From positions 1-49,424 of the forward strand of contig JAAYKO010000063.1 in the NCBI GenBank assembly GCA_012522345.1: a DNA stretch of 49,424 nt. Direction: 5' to 3'. Position 1 is the stretch's first letter, and every line of letters begins with the position of its first letter. The position numbers and the translations under genes were made by a program. A model generated the notes under the pieces. The model was not told the DNA's origin, ran no database searches, and worked only from the letters and a program-made list of their open reading frames with translations. Below are positions 34,974 to 42,502 of the stretch, piece after piece. The stretch comes from Acholeplasmataceae bacterium. GTDB lineage: Bacteria; Bacillota_I; Bacilli_A; Acholeplasmatales; UBA5453.

Positions 34974-35234
34974 TTGAATAAATTAATGATTAAACTTATT
35001 CTTTGGTATCAAAAAAAAATTAGTCCCAATAAAGAGCCTCGCTGTAGGCATTATCCAACTTGTTCAAATTATGCGCTTGAAAGTTATCGCAGATTCAACT
35101 TTTTTAAAGCGACTTTTCTCTCAACTAAAAGAATCCTCACTTGCAATCCACTATTCAAACCTAAGTATGATCCCGTACCTGAAAAAAGAAGAAAAATAAA
35201 ACAGCCTAAAACAAAAAATCCCCTTAGCGAATAA
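34974..35234 (+). CDS. yidD: Membrane protein insertion efficiency factor YidD
   Basis: 86 residues. The signature is CRHYPTCSNYALESYRRF, plus TKRILTCNPLF. YidD helps YidC insert proteins into the membrane. I chose the TTG at 34974 because AGGTGG is five bases upstream; the ATG at 34986 would place that site 17 bases away. A longer in-frame extension upstream overlaps the promoter and is not credible. The tail after residue 65 is lysine-rich. Confidence 0.88.
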   Translation: MNKLMIKLILWYQKKISPNKEPRCRHYPTCSNYALESYRRFNFFKATFLSTKRILTCNPLFKPKYDPVPEKRRKIKQPKTKNPLSE

Positions 35235-35266
35235 CACAACAAGAATTCGTCAGGGGGATTTTTTTA
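35213..35266. terminator. Bidirectional terminator yidD / small protein
   Basis: Long interrupted hairpin: AATCCCC pairs with GGGGGATT and, inside, GCGAAT with ATTCGT; A run on the left and seven T on the right. The yidD stop lies inside the hairpin and the convergent gene ends in its right edge. Confidence 0.8.
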
Positions 35267-35494
35267 TAATCTGATTTTAAATGTAGTGCCATCAGCAGCT
35301 TTTGCTACTAATAGTTCAATCTGTCCGTGTTGTTTCCGAGCTTCTTTTAAAATCTGTTTTGTTTTGGCGATAAGAAGTTTAATTTCTTTTAGATCAGTAT
35401 TGCTGTTTTTATTTACAAGTCTTCTTTTCAAAATTAAAAAAATAAGTCCTTGGGGAAGATATAGTCGAAAGCGATTAATTGTAATTTTCATCAT
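35264..35494 (-). CDS. Small protein resembling the C-domain of the adjacent XRE regulator
   Basis: 76 residues, basic. I do not recognise a named family. Its start (KITINRFRLYLPQGLIFLIL) and end (LLVAKAADGTTFKIRL) resemble the start and end of the C-terminal domain of the gene before it (KVRVNLPLALFDLWI and LVEVETSDGDFVYISVE), with about the same length. The ATG overlaps the TGA stop of the regulator in ATGA, so the two are made together. A partner or antagonist of the regulator is my inference. Confidence 0.65.
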   Translation of the reverse strand: MMKITINRFRLYLPQGLIFLILKRRLVNKNSNTDLKEIKLLIAKTKQILKEARKQHGQIELLVAKAADGTTFKIRL

Positions 35495-35982
35495 TCAACA
35501 CTAATATAGACAAAATCACCATCACTAGTTTCAACTTCAACGAGTTTCCCAATCACACCACTATCAATTAAACGGCTGATTTCTTTAAAGTCTATTCCTT
35601 TTAAGGACACATTGTTAATTTGTGGTATTGCAATTTCTGTGTCGATCCACAAATCAAATAGGGCAAGCGGTAAATTAACTCTCACTTTATCGCCATCTTT
35701 TGAGTCAACAACTATTTTCAAAATTAAGTTCTTTTTTCTCTCACTGTTTTTTTCACCAACAAATGAAGTTTTTTCTTCATTTTTTTTGCCGAGCAAATAA
35801 TCAACTGTCACCTCCAAAATAGTTGCAAGTTCAACTAAATAAGTAATATCAGGATAAGTGATATCATTTTCCCACTTTGAAACCGCCCGGGGACTAATAT
35901 TTAATTTATTTGCAATATCCTCTTGAGTTAAGTCTTTATTCTTGCGCAATCTTTGAAATCTTTGACCAAATGTTTCTTTCAT
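35491..35982 (-). CDS. XRE-family transcriptional regulator
   Basis: 163 residues. Residues 1-65 are a Cro/C1-type helix-turn-helix (GQRFQRLRKNKDLTQEDIAN, then ISPRAVSKWENDITYPD). The C-terminal domain (about 85-163) is a pattern seen in other Firmicute regulators: DGDKVRVNLPLAL, a short helical part, then IGKLVEVETSDGDFVYISVE; its role is unknown to me. ATG 35982 follows AAGGAGG. The gene ends in TGA, overlapping the next start. A palindrome in its promoter region suggests autoregulation. Confidence 0.88.
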   Translation of the reverse strand: MKETFGQRFQRLRKNKDLTQEDIANKLNISPRAVSKWENDITYPDITYLVELATILEVTVDYLLGKKNEEKTSFVGEKNSERKKNLILKIVVDSKDGDKVRVNLPLALFDLWIDTEIAIPQINNVSLKGIDFKEISRLIDSGVIGKLVEVETSDGDFVYISVE

Positions 35983-36004
35983 TTGCTTATCCTCCTTCAA
36001 CTTA

Positions 36005-36010
36005 ATTATA
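36005..36010 (-). promoter_or_regulatory. -10 box of the XRE operon
   Basis: Minus strand TATAAT, 22 bases before the ATG; a weak -35 (TTACTT) lies 17 bases upstream and is part of the palindrome at 36023-36035. Confidence 0.55.
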
Positions 36011-36022
36011 GGTGACAAAATA

Positions 36023-36035
36023 GCTTAAAGTAAGC
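36023..36035. promoter_or_regulatory. Candidate operator, 13-base palindrome
   Basis: GCTTA-AAG-TAAGC, a perfect 5-3-5 inverted repeat between the -10 region of the XRE gene and the sequence upstream, overlapping its -35 position. It is a natural site for binding by the XRE protein itself; no binding data. Confidence 0.4.
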
Positions 36036-36072
36036 CTCTTTTGGTTGATAAAATAACTTATTGGTTGTTTAT

Positions 36073-38769
36073 TCACTCAACCTGGAGTTGTTTTTTCTCT
36101 TTGATACGCATTCCAAACTTAATTATTTCATTAATAAAAAGTGGAATAATCGCTAAAACAAAGACAAATAGCCAGTCTAACAGACCAATTCTCACTAAGC
36201 CAAACGCAAAACGGAAAGGGGGAATTAAAACAATTAGTGCCAATGATAAGACCCCTAAAATGAGTGAGATTACTAACCAAATATTTTTAAATAAGCCGAC
36301 TTGAAAAATAGACTTATTGTGGTGACGCATTGAAAAGGAATAAAATAGTTGACTTGTCGCAAGTACTACAAAAGCCATTGTTGAAGCATATTTAAAGGCG
36401 GCTGCTTGTTGAGTTAAACTAGAGATTTGACCCAAATTAACTCCTTTTTCGGTAAGCCCAATAATAAAGGCTACTAAAGTCAATAAACCGATTAAAACAC
36501 CACCAATAATAGCTCTAGTTCCAGTTCCATGAGCGAAAAAAGATTCGTTTTTTGGTCGTGGTTTTTCTCGCATCACATCAGGATCAGAGAGATCAACACC
36601 AAGACTAATTGCTGGTAAGGAGTCTGTAATTAAATTAATCCATAAAATTTGGGTTGCCAAAAGAGGAGCTGGCCAACCTAAAATTATCGCAAGTGCAATC
36701 GCAATCACTTCACCTAAATTACAGGAGAGTAAAAAGATGACACTTTTTTTAATGTTGTTATAGATGTTTCTGCCTTCTTCAATGGCATGAACTATAGTTG
36801 TAAAATTATCATCAGTTAAAATCATATCGGAAGCACTTTTAGCGACATCGGTTCCAGTGATTCCCATCGCAACCCCAATATCTGCGCTTTTTAAAGCTGG
36901 AGCATCATTAACGCCATCACCAGTCATTGAAACCGTATAACCTTTTTTCTTTAAGGCGCCAACAATTTTTAGTTTATCTTCAGGTGTAACTCTTGCAAAA
37001 ACGCTATAATCATCAATCGTTTCTTCTAATTCTTTTTCTGATAGTGCAGCGAGTTCACTTCCGGTAATTGTTTTTTTTCCCGGCGTTAAAATTCCTAGTT
37101 CTTGGGCAATTGCGTTGGCGGTATTTTTATGATCACCAGTAATCATAATCACTTTAATACCTGCTTTATGACAATTAATAATTGCCGGTTTAACTTCTTC
37201 TCGTGGCGGATCAATTAAACCTGCCAAACCAATTAAAGTTAAATCCTTTTCAAAATCAGTTAAGGCAATTTCTGATTTTTGACTTTTATAAGCAGCTGCT
37301 AAAACTCTTAAAGCAGCTAAACTCATCTTTTCAGCTTCTGCTAAAAAATGAGCTCTTAGTTCATCAGTTAAGATTTCTTTTTTGTCAGCAATTAAAACAT
37401 GACTACACTTGGCGATAAGATTGTCAAAAGCGCCCTTGGTATAAATCGTATAATCGCCTTCCACTAAATGAGCCGTGCTCATCAGTTTTCTTTTACTATC
37501 AAAAGGTAAATCAGCAATTCGTGGAAATGCTATTGTAAGGCTTTCCTGTTCAATTCCATAAACATTGGCTAAATCGAGTAAAGCAATTTCAGTTGGGTCA
37601 CCTGTCCTCACATCATTTTTAAGCGTTGCATCATTGCAGAGAACAAATGTTTTTAACAATAAATCTTCAGTAATTGTAGTTTTTTCCTTTTTAGCAATCG
37701 TTTTTAATTTATTGGCGGTATAGATTTGAGTAACTGTCATTTTATTTTGCGTTAAAGTTCCAGTTTTATCACTACAAATAACATTTACTGAGCCTAAAGT
37801 TTCAACTGCCGGCAAAGTTTTAACAATCGCATTTTGTTTACTCATTCTTGTCGTTCCTAAAGCCAGCACGACCGCAACAATCGCCACTAAACCTTCAGGA
37901 ATTGCCGCTACCGCTAAAGAGATTGCGATAATAAACATATTTTGGGTATCTTTTAAATCAAAACCATCAACCCAAGGCTTTTTTTGAATTAAGTGAATAA
38001 TAAAAATTAAAACACTAATAGCTATAATTATAATTCCTAAAATTTTTCCAAGTTCATTTAAGCGTTTTTGCAGTGGAGTTTCTTCTTTTTCATGACTTTC
38101 AAGGATTGTGGCAATTCTACCGATTTCAGTCTCCATTGCTGTCTTGACAACAACCCCCTCGCCTCTTCCATAAGTAACAAAAGTCGAAGAAAACGCCATA
38201 TTTTCCTGATCGCCTAAAGCCATCTCTTGTTCAAAAACTTTGTTTGCATCTTTATAAACCGCTACCGATTCACCTGTTAGTGATGACTCTTCAATCTGTA
38301 AATTGGAAGATGCAGTTAATCTTAAATCTGCCGGAATAAACCTGCCCGCTGCTAAAATAACAATATCACCAACAACGAGTTCAGAACTTTCAATTTCAAT
38401 AATTTGATTATCTCTTCTAACAAGTGATTTAGGTGCTGTCATCTCTTTTAAAGCTTCAACTGCACGATTAGCTTTTTCTTCTTGTAACAGCCCAATTACA
38501 GCATTTACAATGACGATTGCTAAAATAATAATTCCAGCAATGTAATCGCCAACAATAAAAGTTAATACTGTTGCAATCAATAAAACATAAATTAACCAAT
38601 CATGAAGTTGATTGAAAAAAAGCTTAAAAATGCTTGGTTTTTTCCCTTCTTTTAACTTATTAGGGCCAAACTCTGCTAACCTTTTTGTAGCTTCTTCGCT
38701 AGTTAAACCTTGTTTGGTTGTCTGAAGTTTTGTTAAAACTGTTTTAATATCTGTTTTATAAAATTGCAT
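36073..38769 (-). CDS. P-type cation-transporting ATPase (Ca2+/Mn2+ export type)
   Basis: 898 residues of the P2A type. The N-terminal cation ATPase domain is followed by membrane helices; TGES (165-168) is the actuator motif, DKTGT carries the phosphorylated Asp334, and TGDGVNDAPALK is the hinge. The M4 motif AAIPEGL (288-294) and M6 motif LWINLITDSLP hold cation ligands like those of SERCA/PMR1. A manganese riboswitch in its leader, as before Lactococcus YoaB, suggests manganese export, though calcium is also possible. GGAGG lies five bases before the ATG. Confidence 0.92.
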   Translation of the reverse strand: MQFYKTDIKTVLTKLQTTKQGLTSEEATKRLAEFGPNKLKEGKKPSIFKLFFNQLHDWLIYVLLIATVLTFIVGDYIAGIIILAIVIVNAVIGLLQEEKANRAVEALKEMTAPKSLVRRDNQIIEIESSELVVGDIVILAAGRFIPADLRLTASSNLQIEESSLTGESVAVYKDANKVFEQEMALGDQENMAFSSTFVTYGRGEGVVVKTAMETEIGRIATILESHEKEETPLQKRLNELGKILGIIIIAISVLIFIIHLIQKKPWVDGFDLKDTQNMFIIAISLAVAAIPEGLVAIVAVVLALGTTRMSKQNAIVKTLPAVETLGSVNVICSDKTGTLTQNKMTVTQIYTANKLKTIAKKEKTTITEDLLLKTFVLCNDATLKNDVRTGDPTEIALLDLANVYGIEQESLTIAFPRIADLPFDSKRKLMSTAHLVEGDYTIYTKGAFDNLIAKCSHVLIADKKEILTDELRAHFLAEAEKMSLAALRVLAAAYKSQKSEIALTDFEKDLTLIGLAGLIDPPREEVKPAIINCHKAGIKVIMITGDHKNTANAIAQELGILTPGKKTITGSELAALSEKELEETIDDYSVFARVTPEDKLKIVGALKKKGYTVSMTGDGVNDAPALKSADIGVAMGITGTDVAKSASDMILTDDNFTTIVHAIEEGRNIYNNIKKSVIFLLSCNLGEVIAIALAIILGWPAPLLATQILWINLITDSLPAISLGVDLSDPDVMREKPRPKNESFFAHGTGTRAIIGGVLIGLLTLVAFIIGLTEKGVNLGQISSLTQQAAAFKYASTMAFVVLATSQLFYSFSMRHHNKSIFQVGLFKNIWLVISLILGVLSLALIVLIPPFRFAFGLVRIGLLDWLFVFVLAIIPLFINEIIKFGMRIKEKKQLQVE

Positions 38770-38785
38770 TTCTTCCTCCCCTTAA

Positions 38786-38833
38786 ACTAAAAATAAATAA
38801 AAGACCATACCAAAAACTTTTGATTATGGTCTT
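38786..38833 (-). terminator. Regulatory terminator of the Mn riboswitch
   Basis: Minus strand AAGACCATA pairs with TATGGTCTT, followed by a T-rich run. Its 5' arm includes CCATA, which the aptamer can instead pair with TATGG upstream, so metal binding would block the terminator and turn the ATPase on. Confidence 0.85.
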
Positions 38834-38912
38834 GCATTTCCTCTTTGAGGAATTCATATCCGGGATTTTATCCGTGTTGACGAATATGAAATTATATGCT
38901 ACTCCCCATAAA
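38828..38912 (-). ncRNA. yybP-ykoY (Mn2+) riboswitch aptamer
   Basis: The minus strand carries both class hallmarks: GGGGAGTAGC at the 5' side (38898-38907) and GCAAGACC at the 3' side (38828-38835), with CGTCAACACGG and a GAGGAA loop between. The class senses Mn2+ and commonly precedes manganese exporters. P1 can form from TATGG and CCATA. The aptamer sits between a good promoter and a terminator before the P-type ATPase gene. Confidence 0.93.
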
Positions 38913-38924
38913 TATCCTACTATA

Positions 38925-38953
38925 ATAATACTTATGATAACTGAGTAAATCAA
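38925..38953 (-). promoter_or_regulatory. Promoter of the Mn riboswitch-ATPase unit
   Basis: Minus strand -35 TTGATT (38948-38953) and -10 TATTAT (38925-38930) with 17 bases between, starting transcription just before the aptamer. Confidence 0.75.
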
Positions 38954-38989
38954 GTATTTTTTCAAAAATAATTACTTGTGGTTTTTTTA

Positions 38990-40411
38990 TCAATATGCTC
39001 TTGCGAACAAAATTGTCTGTGTCGCTTTTTTATTTGTAACAGGACAAATCTCATTGCTTAGTGGTTCATCTAAAATTACTCTTGCGGTTGCTTGATAATC
39101 TTCTTTAATCATTAATTCTGCTTCTTGACCAGCAACACTCATCTTAATATAGCCACCTTGTTCAATTGCTTGTTTGAAGTCTTTATAATCTTTAATGACT
39201 TTAGTGTTTTCTTGGACATGAGCTAAAGCTTTTTCGTACATTTTTTGATGAATGTCCGCTAAGAGTTTCTTGATAGTTTGTTCTAAATTGGCGATTTTAA
39301 CATTGCGTTTTTCTCTGTTGTGTCTAATTGCGATAACTACTTCATCATTGGCTAAATCGCGAGGACCAAACTCAATTCTTAAAGGGACGCCTTTCATTTC
39401 ATATTCACTAAACTTCCAGCCAGGAGTTCGATTAGTATTATCTAAATGAACTCTAAAGCCAGCATTTTCGAGTCGTTTTTCAATATTTTTTGCGGTTTCC
39501 ATAACTTCTGGACGTTGTGATTGGATTGGAATAATTACAGTTTGAATGGGTGCTAAATAAGGTGGCAAAACAAGACCGTCATCATCACCATGAACCATAA
39601 TAACTGCTCCGATTAAACGTGTTGAAACACCCCAGCTTGTTTGATAAGCATATTGAAGTTTGCTGTTTTGATCTTGGAAACTAATCTCAAACGCTTTCGA
39701 AAAGATTTGACCAAAATAATGGGTTGTACCACTTTGGAGTGCCTTCCCATCAGCCATTAAAGCTTCAATTGAATAAGTTTCTAAAGCTCCAGCAAATTTT
39801 TCAGTTTCAGTTTTTTTTCCGGTAACAAAAGGAATCGCCAATAAATTTTTACCCATTTCTTTGTAAATTTCAAGCATTCCTAGAGTCTCTTCGCGAGCTT
39901 CTTGTTCATTACTGTGAACGGTGTGGCCCTCTTGCCACAAAAATTCTTTACCGCGCAAAAAGGGACGGGTTGTCTTCTCCCACCGGACAACATTACACCA
40001 TTGATTATATTTTTTTGGAAGATCGCGATAAGAAGAAATAATTTTCCGGTAATGCTCACAAAATAATACTTCACTAGTTGGTCTAACAATTAAGCGATCT
40101 TCTTGTTCACTAAAGCTGCTTGTTAAGTATGCTACTTCAGGTGCAAAACCCTCAACATGCTCTTTTTCTTTATTAAAAAGTGCTTCTGTAATTACGAGCG
40201 GCATATAAACATTTTGATGACCAGTACGCTTAAATTCTTTGTTTAAATAGTTTTGAATGTTTTCCCAGATTTCATAACCATAAGGGCGGTAAATAATAAA
40301 ACCAGCTGCATCACTGTAATCCATTAATTCAGCTTTTAAGCAAACATCGGTATACCACTGAGCGAAATCTTGATCGCGGGAAGTAATTTCTTTAACTAAT
40401 TTTTTCTTCAT
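38990..40411 (-). CDS. proS: Prolyl-tRNA synthetase (short, archaeal/eukaryal type)
   Basis: Charges tRNA-Pro. 473 residues. Class II motifs are visible: motif 2 region VVRWEKTTRPFLRGKEFLWQEGHTVH, the anticodon-binding domain around VIIPIQSQRPEVMETAKNIEKR, and a C-terminal zinc-like domain. There is no editing (INS) insertion between motifs 2 and 3, so it is the short type found in archaea, eukaryotes and some bacteria including Mollicutes. ATG 40411 has AGGTG six bases upstream inside the cvfB end; it overlaps cvfB by 20 bases. The gene ends in TGA. Confidence 0.95.
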   Translation of the reverse strand: MKKKLVKEITSRDQDFAQWYTDVCLKAELMDYSDAAGFIIYRPYGYEIWENIQNYLNKEFKRTGHQNVYMPLVITEALFNKEKEHVEGFAPEVAYLTSSFSEQEDRLIVRPTSEVLFCEHYRKIISSYRDLPKKYNQWCNVVRWEKTTRPFLRGKEFLWQEGHTVHSNEQEAREETLGMLEIYKEMGKNLLAIPFVTGKKTETEKFAGALETYSIEALMADGKALQSGTTHYFGQIFSKAFEISFQDQNSKLQYAYQTSWGVSTRLIGAVIMVHGDDDGLVLPPYLAPIQTVIIPIQSQRPEVMETAKNIEKRLENAGFRVHLDNTNRTPGWKFSEYEMKGVPLRIEFGPRDLANDEVVIAIRHNREKRNVKIANLEQTIKKLLADIHQKMYEKALAHVQENTKVIKDYKDFKQAIEQGGYIKMSVAGQEAELMIKEDYQATARVILDEPLSNEICPVTNKKATQTILFARAY

Positions 40412-41246
40412 CTTTATCACCTGTATATATTGTAAAATTATTTTCAAACTTCACTTCATCATTTTTATATAAATTACCAAGAGCCCGTTTAAAAGCCTTT
40501 TTAGACATCGGAAAAACCGCTCTGATTTCTTCTGGTGAAGAATCACTTGTCAAGCTCATTTTTTGATTAGCTTTTAAATATTTTAAAATCATTGCGGCAT
40601 CGAGACTAATCATCGCTTCTTTTTGTAAAATAAAGGAGCCATTTATTGTATGTTCGCTCACCCTAATGATATTGACTTCAACTCTTTGGCCTAAACGGTA
40701 TCTTTTTCTCATTTGCGTGTGATGAACAAAAACAAGCCGCGCTTCATCAGTAAATACATTTGCCCCGAAATTGTTAACCTCAACAATATAACCGTTTAGC
40801 TTTTCGCCTGTTCCAATAGGAGTTGTTGACTCTTTTAACTCTTGCGGTTTTAAAGGTTTACCGAGCAGTCTTGTTTTAACTTCTAGTCTAACGAAGAGTT
40901 TATCATCAACTTGCGGCCAAGAGCTGAAACTTTTCGGAAGATCATCAGCACTCACCAGTAAGTCCTTATTAATTCCAATATCAACAAACACACCTAAACC
41001 TTTATTAACTCCGACAACTTTTAGTAAAGCAGTTTTATTGACTGTTACTAGGGGCTGATAAAGAGTTGCAGCAAGGCGGTTTTTAAAATCATAGTATAAA
41101 AAGGCATCCACTTCAGTGCCGGTTATTAAAGTTTGATGCTTTGTCTCATTATTGTGGAGAAAAACAGATTGTTTATTTTTCTCTAACATATAACCGAGAT
41201 CCGTTTTTCTTAAAACTCTAAGTTTGTTTATTTCTCCTATTTTCAT
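40392..41246 (-). CDS. cvfB: S1-domain RNA-binding protein CvfB
   Basis: 284 residues, with several S1-like OB folds: LLKVVGVNKGLGVFVDIGI around 75-95 and LNGYIVEVNNFGANVFTDEA around 148-168, then a winged-helix-like C-terminus (FPMSKKAFKRALGNLYKND). Homologous to staphylococcal CvfB and B. subtilis YitL; affects virulence gene expression there, exact target unknown. Its last codons contain the ribosome site of proS. It has its own extended -10 promoter. Confidence 0.9.
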   Translation of the reverse strand: MKIGEINKLRVLRKTDLGYMLEKNKQSVFLHNNETKHQTLITGTEVDAFLYYDFKNRLAATLYQPLVTVNKTALLKVVGVNKGLGVFVDIGINKDLLVSADDLPKSFSSWPQVDDKLFVRLEVKTRLLGKPLKPQELKESTTPIGTGEKLNGYIVEVNNFGANVFTDEARLVFVHHTQMRKRYRLGQRVEVNIIRVSEHTINGSFILQKEAMISLDAAMILKYLKANQKMSLTSDSSPEEIRAVFPMSKKAFKRALGNLYKNDEVKFENNFTIYTGDKDEEKIS

Positions 41247-41265
41247 TATTATTAACCTCTTTTTT

Positions 41266-41271
41266 ATTATA
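41266..41271 (-). promoter_or_regulatory. Extended -10 promoter of cvfB-proS
   Basis: Minus strand TGTTATAAT, 19 bases before cvfB and touching the end of the MFS gene. Confidence 0.6.
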
Positions 41272-41276
41272 ACACA

Positions 41277-42416
41277 TTAGCTTTGAGCTTCGCGATATTT
41301 TATAAAGAAAAGTGCACAAAATGCGATAATACTTATGATTATGAAAAAGTAAGTATAGTTATAAAATTCAATTATAAAACCGCCTCCAACGGTAATTAAT
41401 GCTTGAAAGATGTTTTTTATTGATCCATAAATAATCATTGCTAGTGTCAGATTTTTCTGTGTTACATGACGTGATAAATACCTCACTAAAACATGAAGAA
41501 TACTTGCCATCACGAAAGCTCTTAAAATTGAAGAAAAAACTAAAAAACCGATTGAGAGATTAAAGGCATAAATTAAATATCTAATTCCATTAATTAAAGG
41601 AATTAAAATCATTATTAGTTTAAGTTTTATTTTCTCACCATATTTGGCTAAAAGGAATAAAAATCCGACCTCAACAATATAAGCAACAAAGCTAATCCAG
41701 CCAAAGTTTTCTTCACTAATTCCTCTCAGTTTAAAATAAGGTCCCCAAAATGCTTCCCCACCGAAGAGGGTCGCGATTGAAATGACATAAAAACCCAGAA
41801 AGAGTAAATAGTTTTTATTTTTGCTTAAAAGCTTAAAATCTGATTTTTCAAGTGGTTCAGTTTTAGTTTCCGCTTTGAGCGGTTTTAAAGTAATAATTAA
41901 GATTGTGGCGATTAAATAAAGAGTGATTGTTACCGCAAAGGAAATTGAATAAACCCCAAAGTTTTTAATAATATACCCACTTATTACAACCCCAATTGCA
42001 TAGCCTAAAGAGCCAAAAAGTCTAATCGCTGAATAGTTCTTTTTAGTGTCTATTGTGTAAATAGTTGCTTGGCTATCGAGCAAAATAAAAAATGGTTGAT
42101 TGACAGCCCCTAAAGCAATAGTCACTAAAACAATGACAAAAAGTTGGTTGAAATTTAGTAAAATTAAAATAAATAAAGCTTCAACTAATGAAAAAACAAT
42201 TGCGAATATTTTATTATGTTTAACAGTTCGAGCGAAATAACTCCAAATTGGATTAACAAAAACAGATATTAGCGGTAGAATCATTAAAATCAAGCCAATA
42301 TCTTTAGCTGTTTTGCCGATTGAATATAAATAAAGCGAAAAAAATGGGTAAAAAAAAGCATCGGCGGTATATCTAATTAAAAATGTTAATTTATATTTGT
42401 TATCTTCGGTTCTCAT
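41277..42416 (-). CDS. MFS_1-like membrane transporter
   Basis: 379 residues with about twelve hydrophobic segments and the usual short MFS loop after helix 2-3 (ARTVKHNK). It resembles the PF12832-type transporters (nucleoside or oligosaccharide symporter-like, for example IRLFGSLGYAIGVVISGYII), but the substrate cannot be named. The -10 box TATAAT ends six bases before the ATG, so the mRNA would begin at or near the start codon, without room for a ribosome site; no later in-frame ATG occurs before residue 44. It lies downstream of the fic gene, behind that gene's terminator. Confidence 0.82.
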   Translation of the reverse strand: MRTEDNKYKLTFLIRYTADAFFYPFFSLYLYSIGKTAKDIGLILMILPLISVFVNPIWSYFARTVKHNKIFAIVFSLVEALFILILLNFNQLFVIVLVTIALGAVNQPFFILLDSQATIYTIDTKKNYSAIRLFGSLGYAIGVVISGYIIKNFGVYSISFAVTITLYLIATILIITLKPLKAETKTEPLEKSDFKLLSKNKNYLLFLGFYVISIATLFGGEAFWGPYFKLRGISEENFGWISFVAYIVEVGFLFLLAKYGEKIKLKLIMILIPLINGIRYLIYAFNLSIGFLVFSSILRAFVMASILHVLVRYLSRHVTQKNLTLAMIIYGSIKNIFQALITVGGGFIIEFYNYTYFFIIISIIAFCALFFIKYREAQS

Positions 42417-42422
42417 ATTAAT

Positions 42423-42450
42423 ATTATACTCTTTTAAAAATAATAAACAA
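42423..42450 (-). promoter_or_regulatory. Promoter of the MFS gene, apparently leaderless
   Basis: Minus strand -35 TTGTTT (42445-42450) and -10 TATAAT (42423-42428) with 16 bases between. The ATG at 42416 is where transcription is expected to start. Confidence 0.6.
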
Positions 42451-42474
42451 AAGGAGTTTACCTGATTTCTGCTT

Positions 42475-42497
42475 AAAAAAAGAAGGCTCGGCCTTCT
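42475..42497 (-). terminator. Terminator after fic
   Basis: Minus strand AGAAGGC-CGA-GCCTTCT hairpin followed by a run of T. Confidence 0.9.
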
Positions 42498-42502
42498 ATT
42501 TT

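Noticed and set aside
35286-35504. Plus-strand ORF opposite the small XRE partner
   Set aside because: Antisense frame with no ribosome site; the minus-strand ORF has the ATGA overlap with the XRE gene.
38756-38965. 69-codon minus-strand ORF upstream of the ATPase
   Set aside because: It lies across the Mn riboswitch and its terminator; the frame is a by-product of those RNA sequences and has no ribosome site.
38940-38980. Terminator after proS
   Set aside because: CAAGTA/TACTTG hairpin exists but it is not followed by T, and its right part overlaps the riboswitch promoter.
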